From Clostridium sp. CAG:609 (GTDB lineage Bacteria; Bacillota_I; Bacilli_A; RF39; UBA660): a DNA stretch of 64,000 bases. The position numbers and the translations under genes were made by a program. Positions 54,306 to 63,974 of the stretch are shown piece by piece (the first letter of the stretch is position 1; the number at the start of each line of letters is the position of its first letter). The notes beneath the pieces were generated by a model. The model saw only the letters and a program-made list of their open reading frames with translations. It was not told the DNA's origin and searched no databases. The stretch spans positions 15,193-79,192 of the forward strand of contig FR903540.1 in NCBI GenBank assembly GCA_000438075.1, written 5' to 3'.

Positions 54306-55758
54306 AGCTTTAGAAATACTTAAATTAAGTGAAGAATTTTGCGATGAAGATTTAAAGAAAGCTTATAAAAGTGCATCAAAAATATATCACCCAGATTTAG
54401 GTGGTTCAACAGAAATGATGCAAAAAGTTAATGAAGCATATGATTTATTGTTAAAAGAACCGAGATATATACATATAACTAAAAGTTATAATGCAATTAG
54501 TTATCATGAAGAATGGGTTATGCAATTAAAAGAAAAACTTGCAGATGCTAAAAAAAATGATCCAAACTACATTGAAATAATGAAAGTTATACAAGATTTT
54601 GAAAACATGAATATAACTGGTATGACTTTAATGGATATACATAGAGAATTTGTTAATGCAAATAGTAAGATACTTGATATATTCTATGAAATAAAAAGAA
54701 AATTTTTTAAAGAAAACTATATATCTAAAGATTTTAAGTATGAAATTGATTTTACTAGTTCATTAAATAAATTATATTATGATTTAGATAAGATTAAGTG
54801 TGAATTTGATCATTATGTTTATAGTAGTATTGTTATAAATGAAGTTGTTAAGAAGAATGTTGGTAATTTCTATTATAAATTTTTAGAAGATAAAGTAATG
54901 GAAATTTGTAATCAAGTATGTAAAGAGTATTTTGATAGTAAATCTATTTTAGATAAAATAAATATTATTAATAATAAAGTAAATGGATTATATGTTATAT
55001 ATGAAGATAGTTTAAATGTTATTGATAATTTAAAGTTAGTTACTAATAATAGTGATTTAATAAAAAGAGAAATAGATAAAATGAACAATGATTACTATAG
55101 TAATTATGGAAGACTTAATGAATTATTAGTTAGTGTATCTTCATCTAAGAAAAGCAAAGACATTAGAAAAAGTATTAAGATTAAGGAATATGTTACACGT
55201 AAGTACATGAATAACAACGAGTTGTTAAGAAGAATGTTACTTGATATTCATTATGTTAATATTGGTCTTATAAAAACAGAATGTTTAGATGTTATATTAG
55301 ATAAGAATTATGATAGTGTTGATGAGTATAATGAAGCTATTTATAAGCATATTGGTAAGAGTGATATAATTTTTGTTAATAATAAACTTATTACTAATTA
55401 TTCTCCATGCGTTGGAGTTTTACAATCTATATTTGATAATCAAGTATGTTTTGGTGGTAAGCTAATGAATAAAGAATATTTTTATAATCATTATGAATCA
55501 TTATCTATGATGCTTAGAGATATAGAATTTATCGGAGAATTACTTAATACTGGTGAAATATTATTATACACGAATAACATAATTGCTATTTATAAAGGTA
55601 ACGATGGAATTTATTTTAAGTTTTATGATAAGAAACGTGGTAAAAGAATAAATCATCCGGATATAGATAAGTATAAAGATAAGATACTTTTAAGAAATGA
55701 GATAATTGAATTTTTAAACAATGAGGTTATTTATGAAAATGATAGATTGTCAAAGTAA
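54292..55758 (+). CDS. J-domain protein 2
   Basis: 488 residues, starting within the end of the first gene (AGGGTAGG precedes). J-domain at 1-62 with HPD at His33 (KIYHPDLGGS). A long helical middle region with coiled-coil-like stretches follows. The C-terminal module (HYESLSMMLRDIEFIGELL, EILLYTNNIIAIYKGNDGIYF) has the same layout as in J proteins 1 and 3. It shares no more than the architecture with its neighbours, so the copies diverged long ago. DnaK/GrpE are not in this window. Confidence 0.75.
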   Translation: MEYVEALEILKLSEEFCDEDLKKAYKSASKIYHPDLGGSTEMMQKVNEAYDLLLKEPRYIHITKSYNAISYHEEWVMQLKEKLADAKKNDPNYIEIMKVIQDFENMNITGMTLMDIHREFVNANSKILDIFYEIKRKFFKENYISKDFKYEIDFTSSLNKLYYDLDKIKCEFDHYVYSSIVINEVVKKNVGNFYYKFLEDKVMEICNQVCKEYFDSKSILDKINIINNKVNGLYVIYEDSLNVIDNLKLVTNNSDLIKREIDKMNNDYYSNYGRLNELLVSVSSSKKSKDIRKSIKIKEYVTRKYMNNNELLRRMLLDIHYVNIGLIKTECLDVILDKNYDSVDEYNEAIYKHIGKSDIIFVNNKLITNYSPCVGVLQSIFDNQVCFGGKLMNKEYFYNHYESLSMMLRDIEFIGELLNTGEILLYTNNIIAIYKGNDGIYFKFYDKKRGKRINHPDIDKYKDKILLRNEIIEFLNNEVIYENDRLSK

Positions 55759-56527
55759 AACATATTATGAACCAGATTCTTTGGAAGTAATATATCAAAA
55801 AAAAATTCAGATAATTGTTGATGATGCTAATAGATATGCTTTAGTTAGTCCGAATTATTCTGGTATTGAATATAGATACTTTTATAAAATGATAAAAGAT
55901 TTATATGCTGAATATGCGATTAGAGTATTAAATAAGTTTAAGTTACCTTTAGATAGTTTTAGTTATAAAGATGATTTTGATTTTGATAGATTAGTATTAG
56001 AATTAAATATGTTTGTTATATTAAATACTGGTAAATCTGAGCTATCTAGTGATTTAGTGGCATCTTACAAAAGTGTAAGAGACTATGATGTTGATTCACT
56101 TGAATATCAATATGCAGAAATGATTAATAGATATATTGAGTTTTGTGGTAATAAAAAAATGTATTCAATGGATTTAAGATATATTGAAGAATTTATTAAT
56201 AAATCATATATGGCTTATGCTAAAAGTAAATTAGATGGTTTAAACATATATCCTGATTTAGATATATTCGTACCATTTGATGTATTTGTAATTAGACTTG
56301 ATAATATAATAAATGAATATTGGTATAAAAAAGATATAATGGTTAAGTTAGAAAATATAGCAATGAGTTATTATGTTGAATCAGGAGTTGTGTATGATGG
56401 GAAAATAAATAAACTTATGCATGATGCATTTAACAATATAATTGAAAATAGAGATTTAGAAGAGTTTTATTTAAATAAATTTAAAAGAGATATAAGACTT
56501 GATAATACATTAGAAAGAAGGAAGTAA
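55733..56527 (+). CDS. Unknown helical protein in the J-domain operon
   Basis: 264 residues from ATG 55733, overlapping gene 2 by 26 bases; TGAGG lies 7 bases upstream. No J-domain, no membrane helix; helix-rich with many Tyr and Asp (IEYRYFYKMIKDLYAEYAIRVL). Its two halves (about 25-130 and 105-250) have similar helix spacing, and it resembles the helical middle regions of the flanking J proteins in composition. No function assigned. Confidence 0.6.
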   Translation: MKMIDCQSKTYYEPDSLEVIYQKKIQIIVDDANRYALVSPNYSGIEYRYFYKMIKDLYAEYAIRVLNKFKLPLDSFSYKDDFDFDRLVLELNMFVILNTGKSELSSDLVASYKSVRDYDVDSLEYQYAEMINRYIEFCGNKKMYSMDLRYIEEFINKSYMAYAKSKLDGLNIYPDLDIFVPFDVFVIRLDNIINEYWYKKDIMVKLENIAMSYYVESGVVYDGKINKLMHDAFNNIIENRDLEEFYLNKFKRDIRLDNTLERRK

Positions 56528-56528
56528 A

Positions 56529-57896
56529 ATGAGTAGTATTAAATATTTGTTAAAAGAATTTAATGATATTAATAAAGCTAAGTTAAAGTTTGTTAACGAA
56601 ACAATTGATGAGTTAAGAAGCAGTGATTTAATGGTACCAATAGGTATTGGAAAGTTTGCTATGGATGAGAGATTAATCAAAGTATTTAAGCAATATCAAA
56701 TACCCCTTTTAGAAGAAAATGCATTTACTTATATAGAGTATATGGTATTTTATGAAGAATATATTAAAAGTTTAGAGAAAGTTATATTTACTACTGATTC
56801 AATGATCAGAGCTTTTGATAAAACTAAGTGTATTGGTAAAATAAATGATTTTTATTTATTAATAGTTTGTTTAAGTCTGGGTTATATGGCAAATAAGATT
56901 GAACTGGAATCTGTTATTAATATATTAGGTAGTGCAATTAAATTTAATTATACTAAGTATAGTAAAGAAAATTTATTACTTAAAGCTTTAAGTAATTACT
57001 TTGATAATAATGGTAATTTTGTTAAATATGGTAATGGTTTAGAATTAGTTGAATTATTAAAGAAATTATATAAAGAAAATATTGATGAAAATAGCATGGA
57101 TAAAAAAGTTGATGTTATTTGTAATAGCTTAATTATTAATATTGGTGTTAGTTATGATGAGTTTTTAGAAAATATAAAAGAAGAATTTGTGGAAGATAAA
57201 AAGAAAATAAAGCGTGAAAAAGTTGAAGTAGAAGAACATTTTCCAGAGGAAGAGACTAGGGAAAAATATCCATTTTTAAGTAAAGAAGAAAAAGAAATAT
57301 ATGAGTATTGTTCAAATAATATAGAAAGTATTAGTTATAGAAGTGATTATCAATATTATTTAGAAGCTTGCAAAGATATTCAAAGTTTAGATCTGTTATA
57401 TCAAGATTTAGAAAATAGTGAAGTGTTAGAAATTAAAAATGAGGTAATGGAAAAGTTGTATAGTTTAGTAAGACTTATTGGTCCATTACATTATAATAGA
57501 GAAAATGAAATTGTGTTTTTAAAAAATAGTAAGAGTAGTTTTTATGTAAGTGATGATATATTAAAAATAGATAAAGGGTTAAGAAAAAAGATTAATACAC
57601 TTTTTGATAAGTTATTAAATAATGTTAATACTAGAACTGTTTTAAATAATAATATTAAAAGAGGTGAATTATTATTTGTAAATGATTCTAATTTAGTTTT
57701 GACTTATTGTAAGTTATGTAGTGATACTTCATTAGTAATAGGTATTCATCCGGTGAAGGAAGGAATGAATGAAGATATAAATAGATATTTACTTAATAAA
57801 AAGTATATTGAAAGTTTAAAGACATTAGTTAAAGATAATAATAGTCGTGAAGAATTAGTTAGTAGTAGTAGACTACTTGTTAAAACAAGAGACTAA
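56529..57896 (+). CDS. Unknown 455-residue protein in the J-domain operon
   Basis: Starts one base after the preceding stop; AGAAGGAAG is the ribosome site. No J-domain at the N-terminus. Two helical regions are joined by a charged linker (~225-255, EEFVEDKKKIKREKVEVEEHF). The last ~110 residues contain beta strands (NEIVFLKNSKSSFYVSDDIL, GELLFVNDSNLVLTYCKL) that resemble the C-terminal module of the neighbouring J proteins. Not recognised otherwise. Confidence 0.6.
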   Translation: MSSIKYLLKEFNDINKAKLKFVNETIDELRSSDLMVPIGIGKFAMDERLIKVFKQYQIPLLEENAFTYIEYMVFYEEYIKSLEKVIFTTDSMIRAFDKTKCIGKINDFYLLIVCLSLGYMANKIELESVINILGSAIKFNYTKYSKENLLLKALSNYFDNNGNFVKYGNGLELVELLKKLYKENIDENSMDKKVDVICNSLIINIGVSYDEFLENIKEEFVEDKKKIKREKVEVEEHFPEEETREKYPFLSKEEKEIYEYCSNNIESISYRSDYQYYLEACKDIQSLDLLYQDLENSEVLEIKNEVMEKLYSLVRLIGPLHYNRENEIVFLKNSKSSFYVSDDILKIDKGLRKKINTLFDKLLNNVNTRTVLNNNIKRGELLFVNDSNLVLTYCKLCSDTSLVIGIHPVKEGMNEDINRYLLNKKYIESLKTLVKDNNSREELVSSSRLLVKTRD

Positions 57897-57906
57897 GGAG
57901 GTTAAT

Positions 57907-59256
57907 ATGAGACTGGAAGAAGCTATTAAAATATTTGAAATTGGGAAAAGATTTACAAAAGAAGAATTAAAGAAAAGATATATTATGTTATCTAAAGCAA
58001 ATCATCCGGATTTAGGTGGTAGTAAAAGTGATATGCAAAGAATTAATGAAGCATATGAATTGTTAAAAGAAATTACTATAAATAGTGGAGATTTATCATA
58101 TTATAATACTTTACTTAATAAGTTATTTACTTATAAAAGTAATACTATATATAATACAGATACTATAGAATATAAATATGCTTTAAGGGTTAATAATTTA
58201 ATATCTAGTTTTGCATATAGTAGTGAAAATAAAGATACATTAGATTTTAACTTTAAAAATATATTAGTTCAAATTAGAAATGCATTTAATGATTATTTAA
58301 TGGAAGTATCAAAAAATATACCTAGTATTTATAAAAGCAAATTTAAAACGATAGAAAATGAATGTTCTTTTGATAAGTATGTTTTAAATGTAAAAAAAGT
58401 ATTAAATGAATATAAGATGATTAATGATAGTTTAAGTGATGCAATTAATTCAATTGATTTAAGTGTTGATATCAATATATTGGAAGAAATATTAAAGATT
58501 AAAGAAGATGTATTTAAAGAAATTGTACTTAATAAAATAGATTTAAATACTGCATGTGGTAAACTTAGAACTCTTGCAATTACTTTGATTATGCAAAGAA
58601 TGAATTTTGATAAAAAAATAAATGAAACATATAAAGTGATACTTGAAAAATTTTATAAAAGAATGATGGAGTTAGATTTTAAAGAAAGTGATGATATTAA
58701 ATCAACTATTAATTTATTAAGTAGTGTATTAAATAAACTAAAATTTTTAGATGGACATCTAGATAAATCTAGTGACTTAGATGAATTATGTAATATAGAT
58801 TTTGAAAATAAAATGAATGTTTTAGATAAAGGTATTGAACAAATATATATAAGTGTAAGTAATAAATCTAATCCATATGAATTTGTTATTAGAAAAGGTG
58901 AAAATGAAAAATTTGTTTATTTTGATAGAAAAGATAAAAATGGTAATGTTAAAGTTTATGTACGAGGTAAAAAAGGTTTTTATGAAAATTATATGAAGTT
59001 ATCAGAGTTTTTAGATAAAGCTAATTATCTTTTTGTTAAATCTAATGGAGGAGTACTTATCTATATGTATGAAGATGTTGGTATTTATGTAGGAAGGGAT
59101 GCATCAATATATGTAGATAAAATTAATTATGAATGGTATTCTGTAAATTTTAAAAGTGATAGATATGAAGATAAGTCTAAGTTAATGTTTGATATATATG
59201 AATCGTTTTATAAAGAAAAAGTTTATAAAGAAAATGAAAAGACAAAATCAAGATAA
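57907..59256 (+). CDS. J-domain protein 3
   Basis: 449 residues from ATG 57907, six bases after AAGGAGG. J-domain at 1-62 with His33 (KANHPDLGGSKSDMQRINEAYELL), closer to J protein 2 than to 1. A helical middle and a C-terminal beta-rich module follow (YENYMKLSEFLDKANYLFVKS, VLIYMYEDVGIYVGRDASIYV). Last gene of the operon; the aspS T-box promoter follows within 20 bases and no separate terminator is seen. Confidence 0.75.
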   Translation: MRLEEAIKIFEIGKRFTKEELKKRYIMLSKANHPDLGGSKSDMQRINEAYELLKEITINSGDLSYYNTLLNKLFTYKSNTIYNTDTIEYKYALRVNNLISSFAYSSENKDTLDFNFKNILVQIRNAFNDYLMEVSKNIPSIYKSKFKTIENECSFDKYVLNVKKVLNEYKMINDSLSDAINSIDLSVDINILEEILKIKEDVFKEIVLNKIDLNTACGKLRTLAITLIMQRMNFDKKINETYKVILEKFYKRMMELDFKESDDIKSTINLLSSVLNKLKFLDGHLDKSSDLDELCNIDFENKMNVLDKGIEQIYISVSNKSNPYEFVIRKGENEKFVYFDRKDKNGNVKVYVRGKKGFYENYMKLSEFLDKANYLFVKSNGGVLIYMYEDVGIYVGRDASIYVDKINYEWYSVNFKSDRYEDKSKLMFDIYESFYKEKVYKENEKTKSR

Positions 59257-59271
59257 ATTTAGTGAAACTTG

Positions 59272-59300
59272 TGGACAAATACTTAAAAAAGTGGTATAGT
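59272..59300 (+). promoter_or_regulatory. aspS operon promoter, TGGACA-N17-TATAGT
   Basis: -35 TGGACA (59272-59277), -10 TATAGT (59295-59300), just upstream of the T-box leader. Confidence 0.6.
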
Positions 59301-59304
59301 TTAG

Positions 59305-59525
59305 TTGTTAGTTTATTGACAAACCAGTAATTAATAGGATTTTTATAGAGAGCTAATGGGTGGTGGAAATTAGTAAATGAATATTAATGAAGATAGTGTC
59401 TTAAAAAAATAAACGGGTAAGCCCGATATAGCAGGTAATAAAGATGCATAGATTCTATGAATTAAGGTGGCACCGCGGATAATAATTCGTCCTTAAGCTA
59501 AATTAATTCATGGAGTTTTTTAATT
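59305..59525 (+). promoter_or_regulatory. T-box riboswitch upstream of aspS
   Basis: AGAGAGCTAATGGG and GGTGGAAATTAG (stem I), a specifier-region segment AATGAAGATAGTG that offers GAU (59392-59394, Asp), and the canonical T-box TTAAGGTGGCACCGCGG (59462-59479). The terminator can form from CTATGAATT pairing with AATTCATGG, closing with a T-run at 59516-59522. Position and specifier agree with control by uncharged tRNA-Asp. Confidence 0.9.
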
Positions 59526-59540
59526 AAAGGAGGAAGTTTT

Positions 59541-61277
59541 ATGAAAGGAAATATGTACAGAGATATTTATTGTGGAGAAGTTGATTCTTCATATATAGGA
59601 AAGGAAATAAAGTTAGCTGGTTGGGTTAATAGTGTAAGAAATTTAGGTAATTTAGTATTTATTACTTTAAGAGATGAAACTGGTATTGTTCAGCTTATTA
59701 CTGAATCTAGTGAATATAAAACTATTCATAAAGAAGCAACTGTTACTGTTAGTGGCAAAGTTTTAAGAAGAACACCAGATATGGTTAATAAAAATATGAA
59801 AACTGGTGAAGTTGAAGTAGAAATTAGTTCATTAGAAGTTTTAGGGGATTGTATTAATACATTACCTTTTGAAATTAATAAATCAAAAGAATCTAATGAA
59901 GATACAAGACTTAAGTATCGTTATTTAGATTTAAGAAATGAAGAAGTTCATAATAATATTATTTTTAGAAGTAAAGTAATTGATTTTATAAGAAGTGAAA
60001 TGAAAGGAATGGATTTTTTAGAAGTTCAAACTCCGATTATTACAGCAACAAGTCCAGAAGGAGCTAGAGATTTTATTATTCCATCAAGAAAGTTTGCAGG
60101 TAAGTTTTATGCACTACCTCAATCACCACAAATATTTAAACAATTATTAATGGTTTCAGGATTTAATAAATATTTTCAAATAGCACCATGCTTTAGAGAT
60201 GAAGATCCAAGAAGTGATAGATTATATGGAGAATTTTATCAACTTGACTTTGAAATGAGCTTTGCAACTGATGAAGATGTTTATAAAGTTGGTGAAAAAG
60301 TTTTTTATGATGTATTTACTAAGTTTAGTGATAAGTATGTAAGTCCAGCACCTTTTAGAAGAATAAAGTTTAAAGATGCAATACTTAAATATGGTAGTGA
60401 TAAACCAGATTTAAGAAATCCTCTTATTATTGAAGACATAACTGAAGTGATGAATAAAACTGATTTTGCACCATTTAAAAATACAACTGTTAGATGTATC
60501 AAAGTAGAAAATATTGAAAAATCTAATTCTTGGTATAAATCTATGGAAGAATATGTAAAAGGTATTCATGGTAATTTAGGTTATATTCAAGTTAAAGATA
60601 ATATGGAATTAAAATCATCACTTGCTAAATTTATGAGCGATGAAGTTAAAAATGAACTAATAGAAAAAATGAATTTACATGTCGGAGATGCTTTATTTAT
60701 TGTAGCGGATAAAAATAGATGTGCTAGAATAATGGGTAATTTAAGAACTAAGTTAGGTAATGAGCTTAATTTAATTGATAAAGATAGATATGAATTTTGT
60801 ATTGTAAATGATTTTCCATTCTATGAAGAAAATGAAGAAACTGGAGCAATTGAGTTTTCTCACAATCCATTTAGTATGCCAAAAGGTGGGCTTGATGCAT
60901 TAAATAATAAGAATCCATTTGAAATTGAAGCTTATCAATATGACTTTGTTTGTAATGGTTATGAAATGGCTTCAGGTGGAGTAAGAAATCATTCACCAGA
61001 AGTTTTAAAGAAAGCATTTGCTTTGGTTGGCTATGATGAAGATGTTGTAAGAAGTAAATTCCCAAGTTTATATGAAGCATTTAAATATGGTGCTCCACCT
61101 CATGCAGGTATGGCACCTGGATTAGATAGAATTATAATGCTTTTAAAAAATGAAGAAAATATAAGAGAAATAGTACCATTCCCAATTGGTGCAAATGGTG
61201 CAGATGCTATGATGGGTTGTCCAGGGGAAGCTTTCCCAGAACAATTAAAAGAAGCACATATCAAAATAGATAATTAA
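59541..61277 (+). CDS. aspS: Aspartyl-tRNA synthetase
   Basis: 578 residues, bacterial type. OB-fold anticodon domain (LAGWVNSVRNLGNLVFITLRDETG), class II motif 2 (FRDEDPRSDRLYGEFYQLDFEMSF), a bacterial GAD insertion in the middle, and motif 3 with GMAPGLDRIIMLL. Complete, unlike the shortened AlaRS. AAAGGAGG precedes the ATG. Expression is controlled by the T-box leader. Confidence 0.98.
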   Translation: MKGNMYRDIYCGEVDSSYIGKEIKLAGWVNSVRNLGNLVFITLRDETGIVQLITESSEYKTIHKEATVTVSGKVLRRTPDMVNKNMKTGEVEVEISSLEVLGDCINTLPFEINKSKESNEDTRLKYRYLDLRNEEVHNNIIFRSKVIDFIRSEMKGMDFLEVQTPIITATSPEGARDFIIPSRKFAGKFYALPQSPQIFKQLLMVSGFNKYFQIAPCFRDEDPRSDRLYGEFYQLDFEMSFATDEDVYKVGEKVFYDVFTKFSDKYVSPAPFRRIKFKDAILKYGSDKPDLRNPLIIEDITEVMNKTDFAPFKNTTVRCIKVENIEKSNSWYKSMEEYVKGIHGNLGYIQVKDNMELKSSLAKFMSDEVKNELIEKMNLHVGDALFIVADKNRCARIMGNLRTKLGNELNLIDKDRYEFCIVNDFPFYEENEETGAIEFSHNPFSMPKGGLDALNNKNPFEIEAYQYDFVCNGYEMASGGVRNHSPEVLKKAFALVGYDEDVVRSKFPSLYEAFKYGAPPHAGMAPGLDRIIMLLKNEENIREIVPFPIGANGADAMMGCPGEAFPEQLKEAHIKIDN

Positions 61278-61282
61278 TTATT

Positions 61283-61312
61283 AGGACTGATTTAAAAATC
61301 AGTTCTTTTTCT
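61283..61312 (+). terminator. aspS terminator
   Basis: AGGACTGATT / AATCAGTTCT with a 3-base loop, then TTTTT. Confidence 0.85.
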
Positions 61313-61368
61313 TATTTACTAAAATAATTTAATGTTGTATAATTAATATATGGTAAGGTGATGCAAGT

Positions 61369-61521
61369 ATGAAAAAGAAAATAATAATTATTTTAACAAC
61401 AATAGTAGTTCTTACTAGTATAATTGTTATATATAATAAGGATAAAGAACTTGAAAATAATAAAATCTTAATAGAGAAAGGATTTCTAAATGAAAAAAAT
61501 TATTGTAGTAATAATCATTAG
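61369..61521 (+). CDS. Possible 50-residue membrane peptide
   Basis: ATG 61369 (AAGGTGATG upstream) opens 50 codons: basic start, one hydrophobic helix (~4-21), then a polar tail. It overlaps the next gene by 32 bases. It resembles the N-terminal anchors of the two exported paralogues downstream, so it may be a truncated relative. It carries the AGAAAGGA ribosome site of the next gene. Confidence 0.4.
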   Translation: MKKKIIIILTTIVVLTSIIVIYNKDKELENNKILIEKGFLNEKNYCSNNH

Positions 61522-62557
61522 TCTTTTTGGAGTATTTTTAATAACAAATAAGTATTATTATAAAGATAATGTTGATAAAGAACAACCTAATAAAATAAAA
61601 AATGATAAAAATATGTTGAGTTTAATGCTTGAAACTGATGTTGGTTCTGGCACATATTCTGTTAGTAGTTCTAGTGATTGGCCAAATGAAGAATATATTT
61701 ATAATAGTGAATTATCTAAATGTGAAAATGGAAGTATACTTTCTTGGGATGAAAATAAGAATGTAGCAATTATGAAGGGAAATATTAGTGATAAATGTTA
61801 CTTATATTTTGATAAAATTGATCCTAATTCTCCGAAACCTACTAATCCAACTTTATCTTTTGATAGTACTTATAATGTTGTAATTAGTGGTTCAACTTCA
61901 GAAAATGGTGGTGTTGAATATTATTATAGTTTTGATAATGTAAATTATACCAAAGGCTCAACTATTTCTGTTAATGAAACTTCAACTATTTATGCTTATA
62001 GTAAAGATATAAAAAAGAGAAAGTCTGATGTAGTAAGTAAAACTGTTACAATTAGTAATTCAACCAAAGGAACTGTATCTACTGCATATTATTGCTCTAA
62101 AAATGGTACTTACAAAACTAGTTCGTCATGTACTTATACATATAACGCAACCAGTAAAACAGAGTTTGTCTGTTCTGATGGAAGTTATAGTGCGAGTCTT
62201 GGACATTGTTATGATACAAATGGAATGTATAGTAACTGGGATTGGTCAACTTGTAATAGTACTTGTGGTTTGAAAACTTATAATCCTGAGGAATATTCTT
62301 TTGAATGTGTTGAAGATAATACTGGAAATTATTATTATTGTCAATTTAATACCGGAAGTCCGACTAAATCAACTTCTTATTCTTGTACTAGTGGTGATTC
62401 ATTATCTGGATCAAAATGTACTAATTCTTACACGGGGACTTTAAAATATAAATGTGGTAATAAATATTACAACAATAATACTGATGCTACTACAGCTTGT
62501 GAAAATTATTGTGCAATGGGAACACATTATGATGGAAAGTGTTATAAAATTAGCTGA
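61490..62557 (+). CDS. Exported Cys-rich protein, paralogue A
   Basis: 355 residues. An N-terminal hydrophobic segment (3-20) with no lipobox suggests a membrane anchor. Region 1 (~40-110): LSLMLET, GSGTY, ELSKCENG, LSWD and SDKCYLYF. Region 2 (~115-190) is an Ig/chitobiase-C-like beta domain with FDSTYNVVISGSTS. Region 3 (~195-355) has at least 16 Cys in spaced pairs, ending NYCAMGTHYDGKCYKIS, probably disulfide-linked. Same layout as the next gene. No enzymatic motif; a surface or spore-surface role is inference. Confidence 0.75.
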   Translation: MKKIIVVIIISLFGVFLITNKYYYKDNVDKEQPNKIKNDKNMLSLMLETDVGSGTYSVSSSSDWPNEEYIYNSELSKCENGSILSWDENKNVAIMKGNISDKCYLYFDKIDPNSPKPTNPTLSFDSTYNVVISGSTSENGGVEYYYSFDNVNYTKGSTISVNETSTIYAYSKDIKKRKSDVVSKTVTISNSTKGTVSTAYYCSKNGTYKTSSSCTYTYNATSKTEFVCSDGSYSASLGHCYDTNGMYSNWDWSTCNSTCGLKTYNPEEYSFECVEDNTGNYYYCQFNTGSPTKSTSYSCTSGDSLSGSKCTNSYTGTLKYKCGNKYYNNNTDATTACENYCAMGTHYDGKCYKIS

Positions 62558-62615
62558 AAACTATTGCATAGTAAGGTTGTAAATGATAAAATTTTAATAG
62601 AATAGAGGTTTTTAT

Positions 62616-63950
62616 ATGAATAAGAAAAAGATTATTGTAATATTAATTACATTTTTGACTTTGAGTATTTTAAGTAATGTTTATCTTTTGTATAGTAACT
62701 ATAGTTTGAGAAATATATTATTTCAAGAACAATCTTCGAGTACTCCAAAAAAGAAAGATTTGATGAGTTTGATGCTTGAAACTGAACAAGGTTCTGGAAT
62801 GTATGAAGCAAGTAAAACTGGAGAGTGGCCTGATGGCGAATATGTTTTCAATAAAGAACTAAGTAAGTGTGAGAATGGTGGAGAATTATCTTGGGATAAT
62901 GATAAAAATCAAGTTGTTATGGTCGGTAATTCAAGTGATAAATGTTATTTATATTTTAATATTGATACATCAGTAACTATCAATAGTTTTACTGTTACTA
63001 ATACTGAGACAACTATTACAATTTCAATGGATGCTCAATCTACGAATGGTGCTATTGCTAAATATTATTATTCAATTGATGATGGAGAAAACTATGTAAG
63101 TAGTACATCTAATACTTATACATTTAGTATTACAGAAATTAGAACATATAAAATAAAAGCATATGCTGAAGATGGAATTGGAAGAAAGAGCGGTAAAAAA
63201 TCTAAAGAACAAGTTGTTACTGCAAAACCTACGAATCCAACTATGGCTTTTGATAGTACTTATAATGTTGTGATTAGTGGTTCAACTTCAAGAAATGGTA
63301 ATGTTGAATATTATTATAGTTTAGATAATAAATCATTTACAAGAGGTTCATCAGTTACAGTAAGTAGTACATCAACTGTCTATGCTTATGCTGTTGATAC
63401 AAAAAATCAAAAATCTGATGTTGTAAGTAAGACTGTAACTATTGGTACACCACAAACTGGAACAGTTAGTACTACTTATTATTGTTCAAAAACTAATGCT
63501 TATCAATCAAGTAGTACATGTACATATAATTATACTGGTACTAGGTCAAGTTCTCCTGTTTGTAATTCTGCTATGTATCCAACATATCATAATGGAAAGT
63601 GTGGTAGTAGACAAATATATAATTATTCAAAATCTGAATGTGGTTCTTGGTGTAGTGATGTTGCTTATAGAGAAAAACCTGCTTCATATGCATGTGTTCA
63701 AGAGGGTACTGGTACTGAGTCTTGGTCTTGTTATTTTTATTCTGCTGAGGATCCGTTTCCATATACCTGCCCAAATGGTGGAAATTTATCCGGTTCTACA
63801 TGTATTGGTGCAACGTATTCGGGCTCTTCAAGATATAAGTGTAGTGTGTCAGGAAAATATTATACTACTAAATCATCAGCTACCACTGGTTGTACAAACT
63901 ACTGTGCTAATGGAAGTCTTTATAATAGTAAATGTTATTATATGAGTTAA
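62616..63950 (+). CDS. Exported Cys-rich protein, paralogue B
   Basis: 444 residues. Same parts as paralogue A: hydrophobic segment (5-28), LMSLMLET, GSGMYE, ELSKCENG, SDKCYLYF, then two tandem Ig-like beta domains (one more than A), the second with the same FDSTYNVVISGSTS stretch, and a C-terminal Cys-rich domain (CANGSLYNSKCYYMS at the end). The shared core is close enough for a recent duplication plus gain or loss of one beta domain. The Cys-rich tail aligns by eye cysteine for cysteine. Confidence 0.75.
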   Translation: MNKKKIIVILITFLTLSILSNVYLLYSNYSLRNILFQEQSSSTPKKKDLMSLMLETEQGSGMYEASKTGEWPDGEYVFNKELSKCENGGELSWDNDKNQVVMVGNSSDKCYLYFNIDTSVTINSFTVTNTETTITISMDAQSTNGAIAKYYYSIDDGENYVSSTSNTYTFSITEIRTYKIKAYAEDGIGRKSGKKSKEQVVTAKPTNPTMAFDSTYNVVISGSTSRNGNVEYYYSLDNKSFTRGSSVTVSSTSTVYAYAVDTKNQKSDVVSKTVTIGTPQTGTVSTTYYCSKTNAYQSSSTCTYNYTGTRSSSPVCNSAMYPTYHNGKCGSRQIYNYSKSECGSWCSDVAYREKPASYACVQEGTGTESWSCYFYSAEDPFPYTCPNGGNLSGSTCIGATYSGSSRYKCSVSGKYYTTKSSATTGCTNYCANGSLYNSKCYYMS

Positions 63951-63974
63951 TTTAAAAGAGGCTAGGTGATGATG

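Noticed and set aside
63442..63945. 167-codon frame overlapping paralogue B in another frame
   Set aside because: It lies wholly within the Cys-rich gene; its Val/Leu/Ile-rich product reflects shifted TGT/AAT codons.
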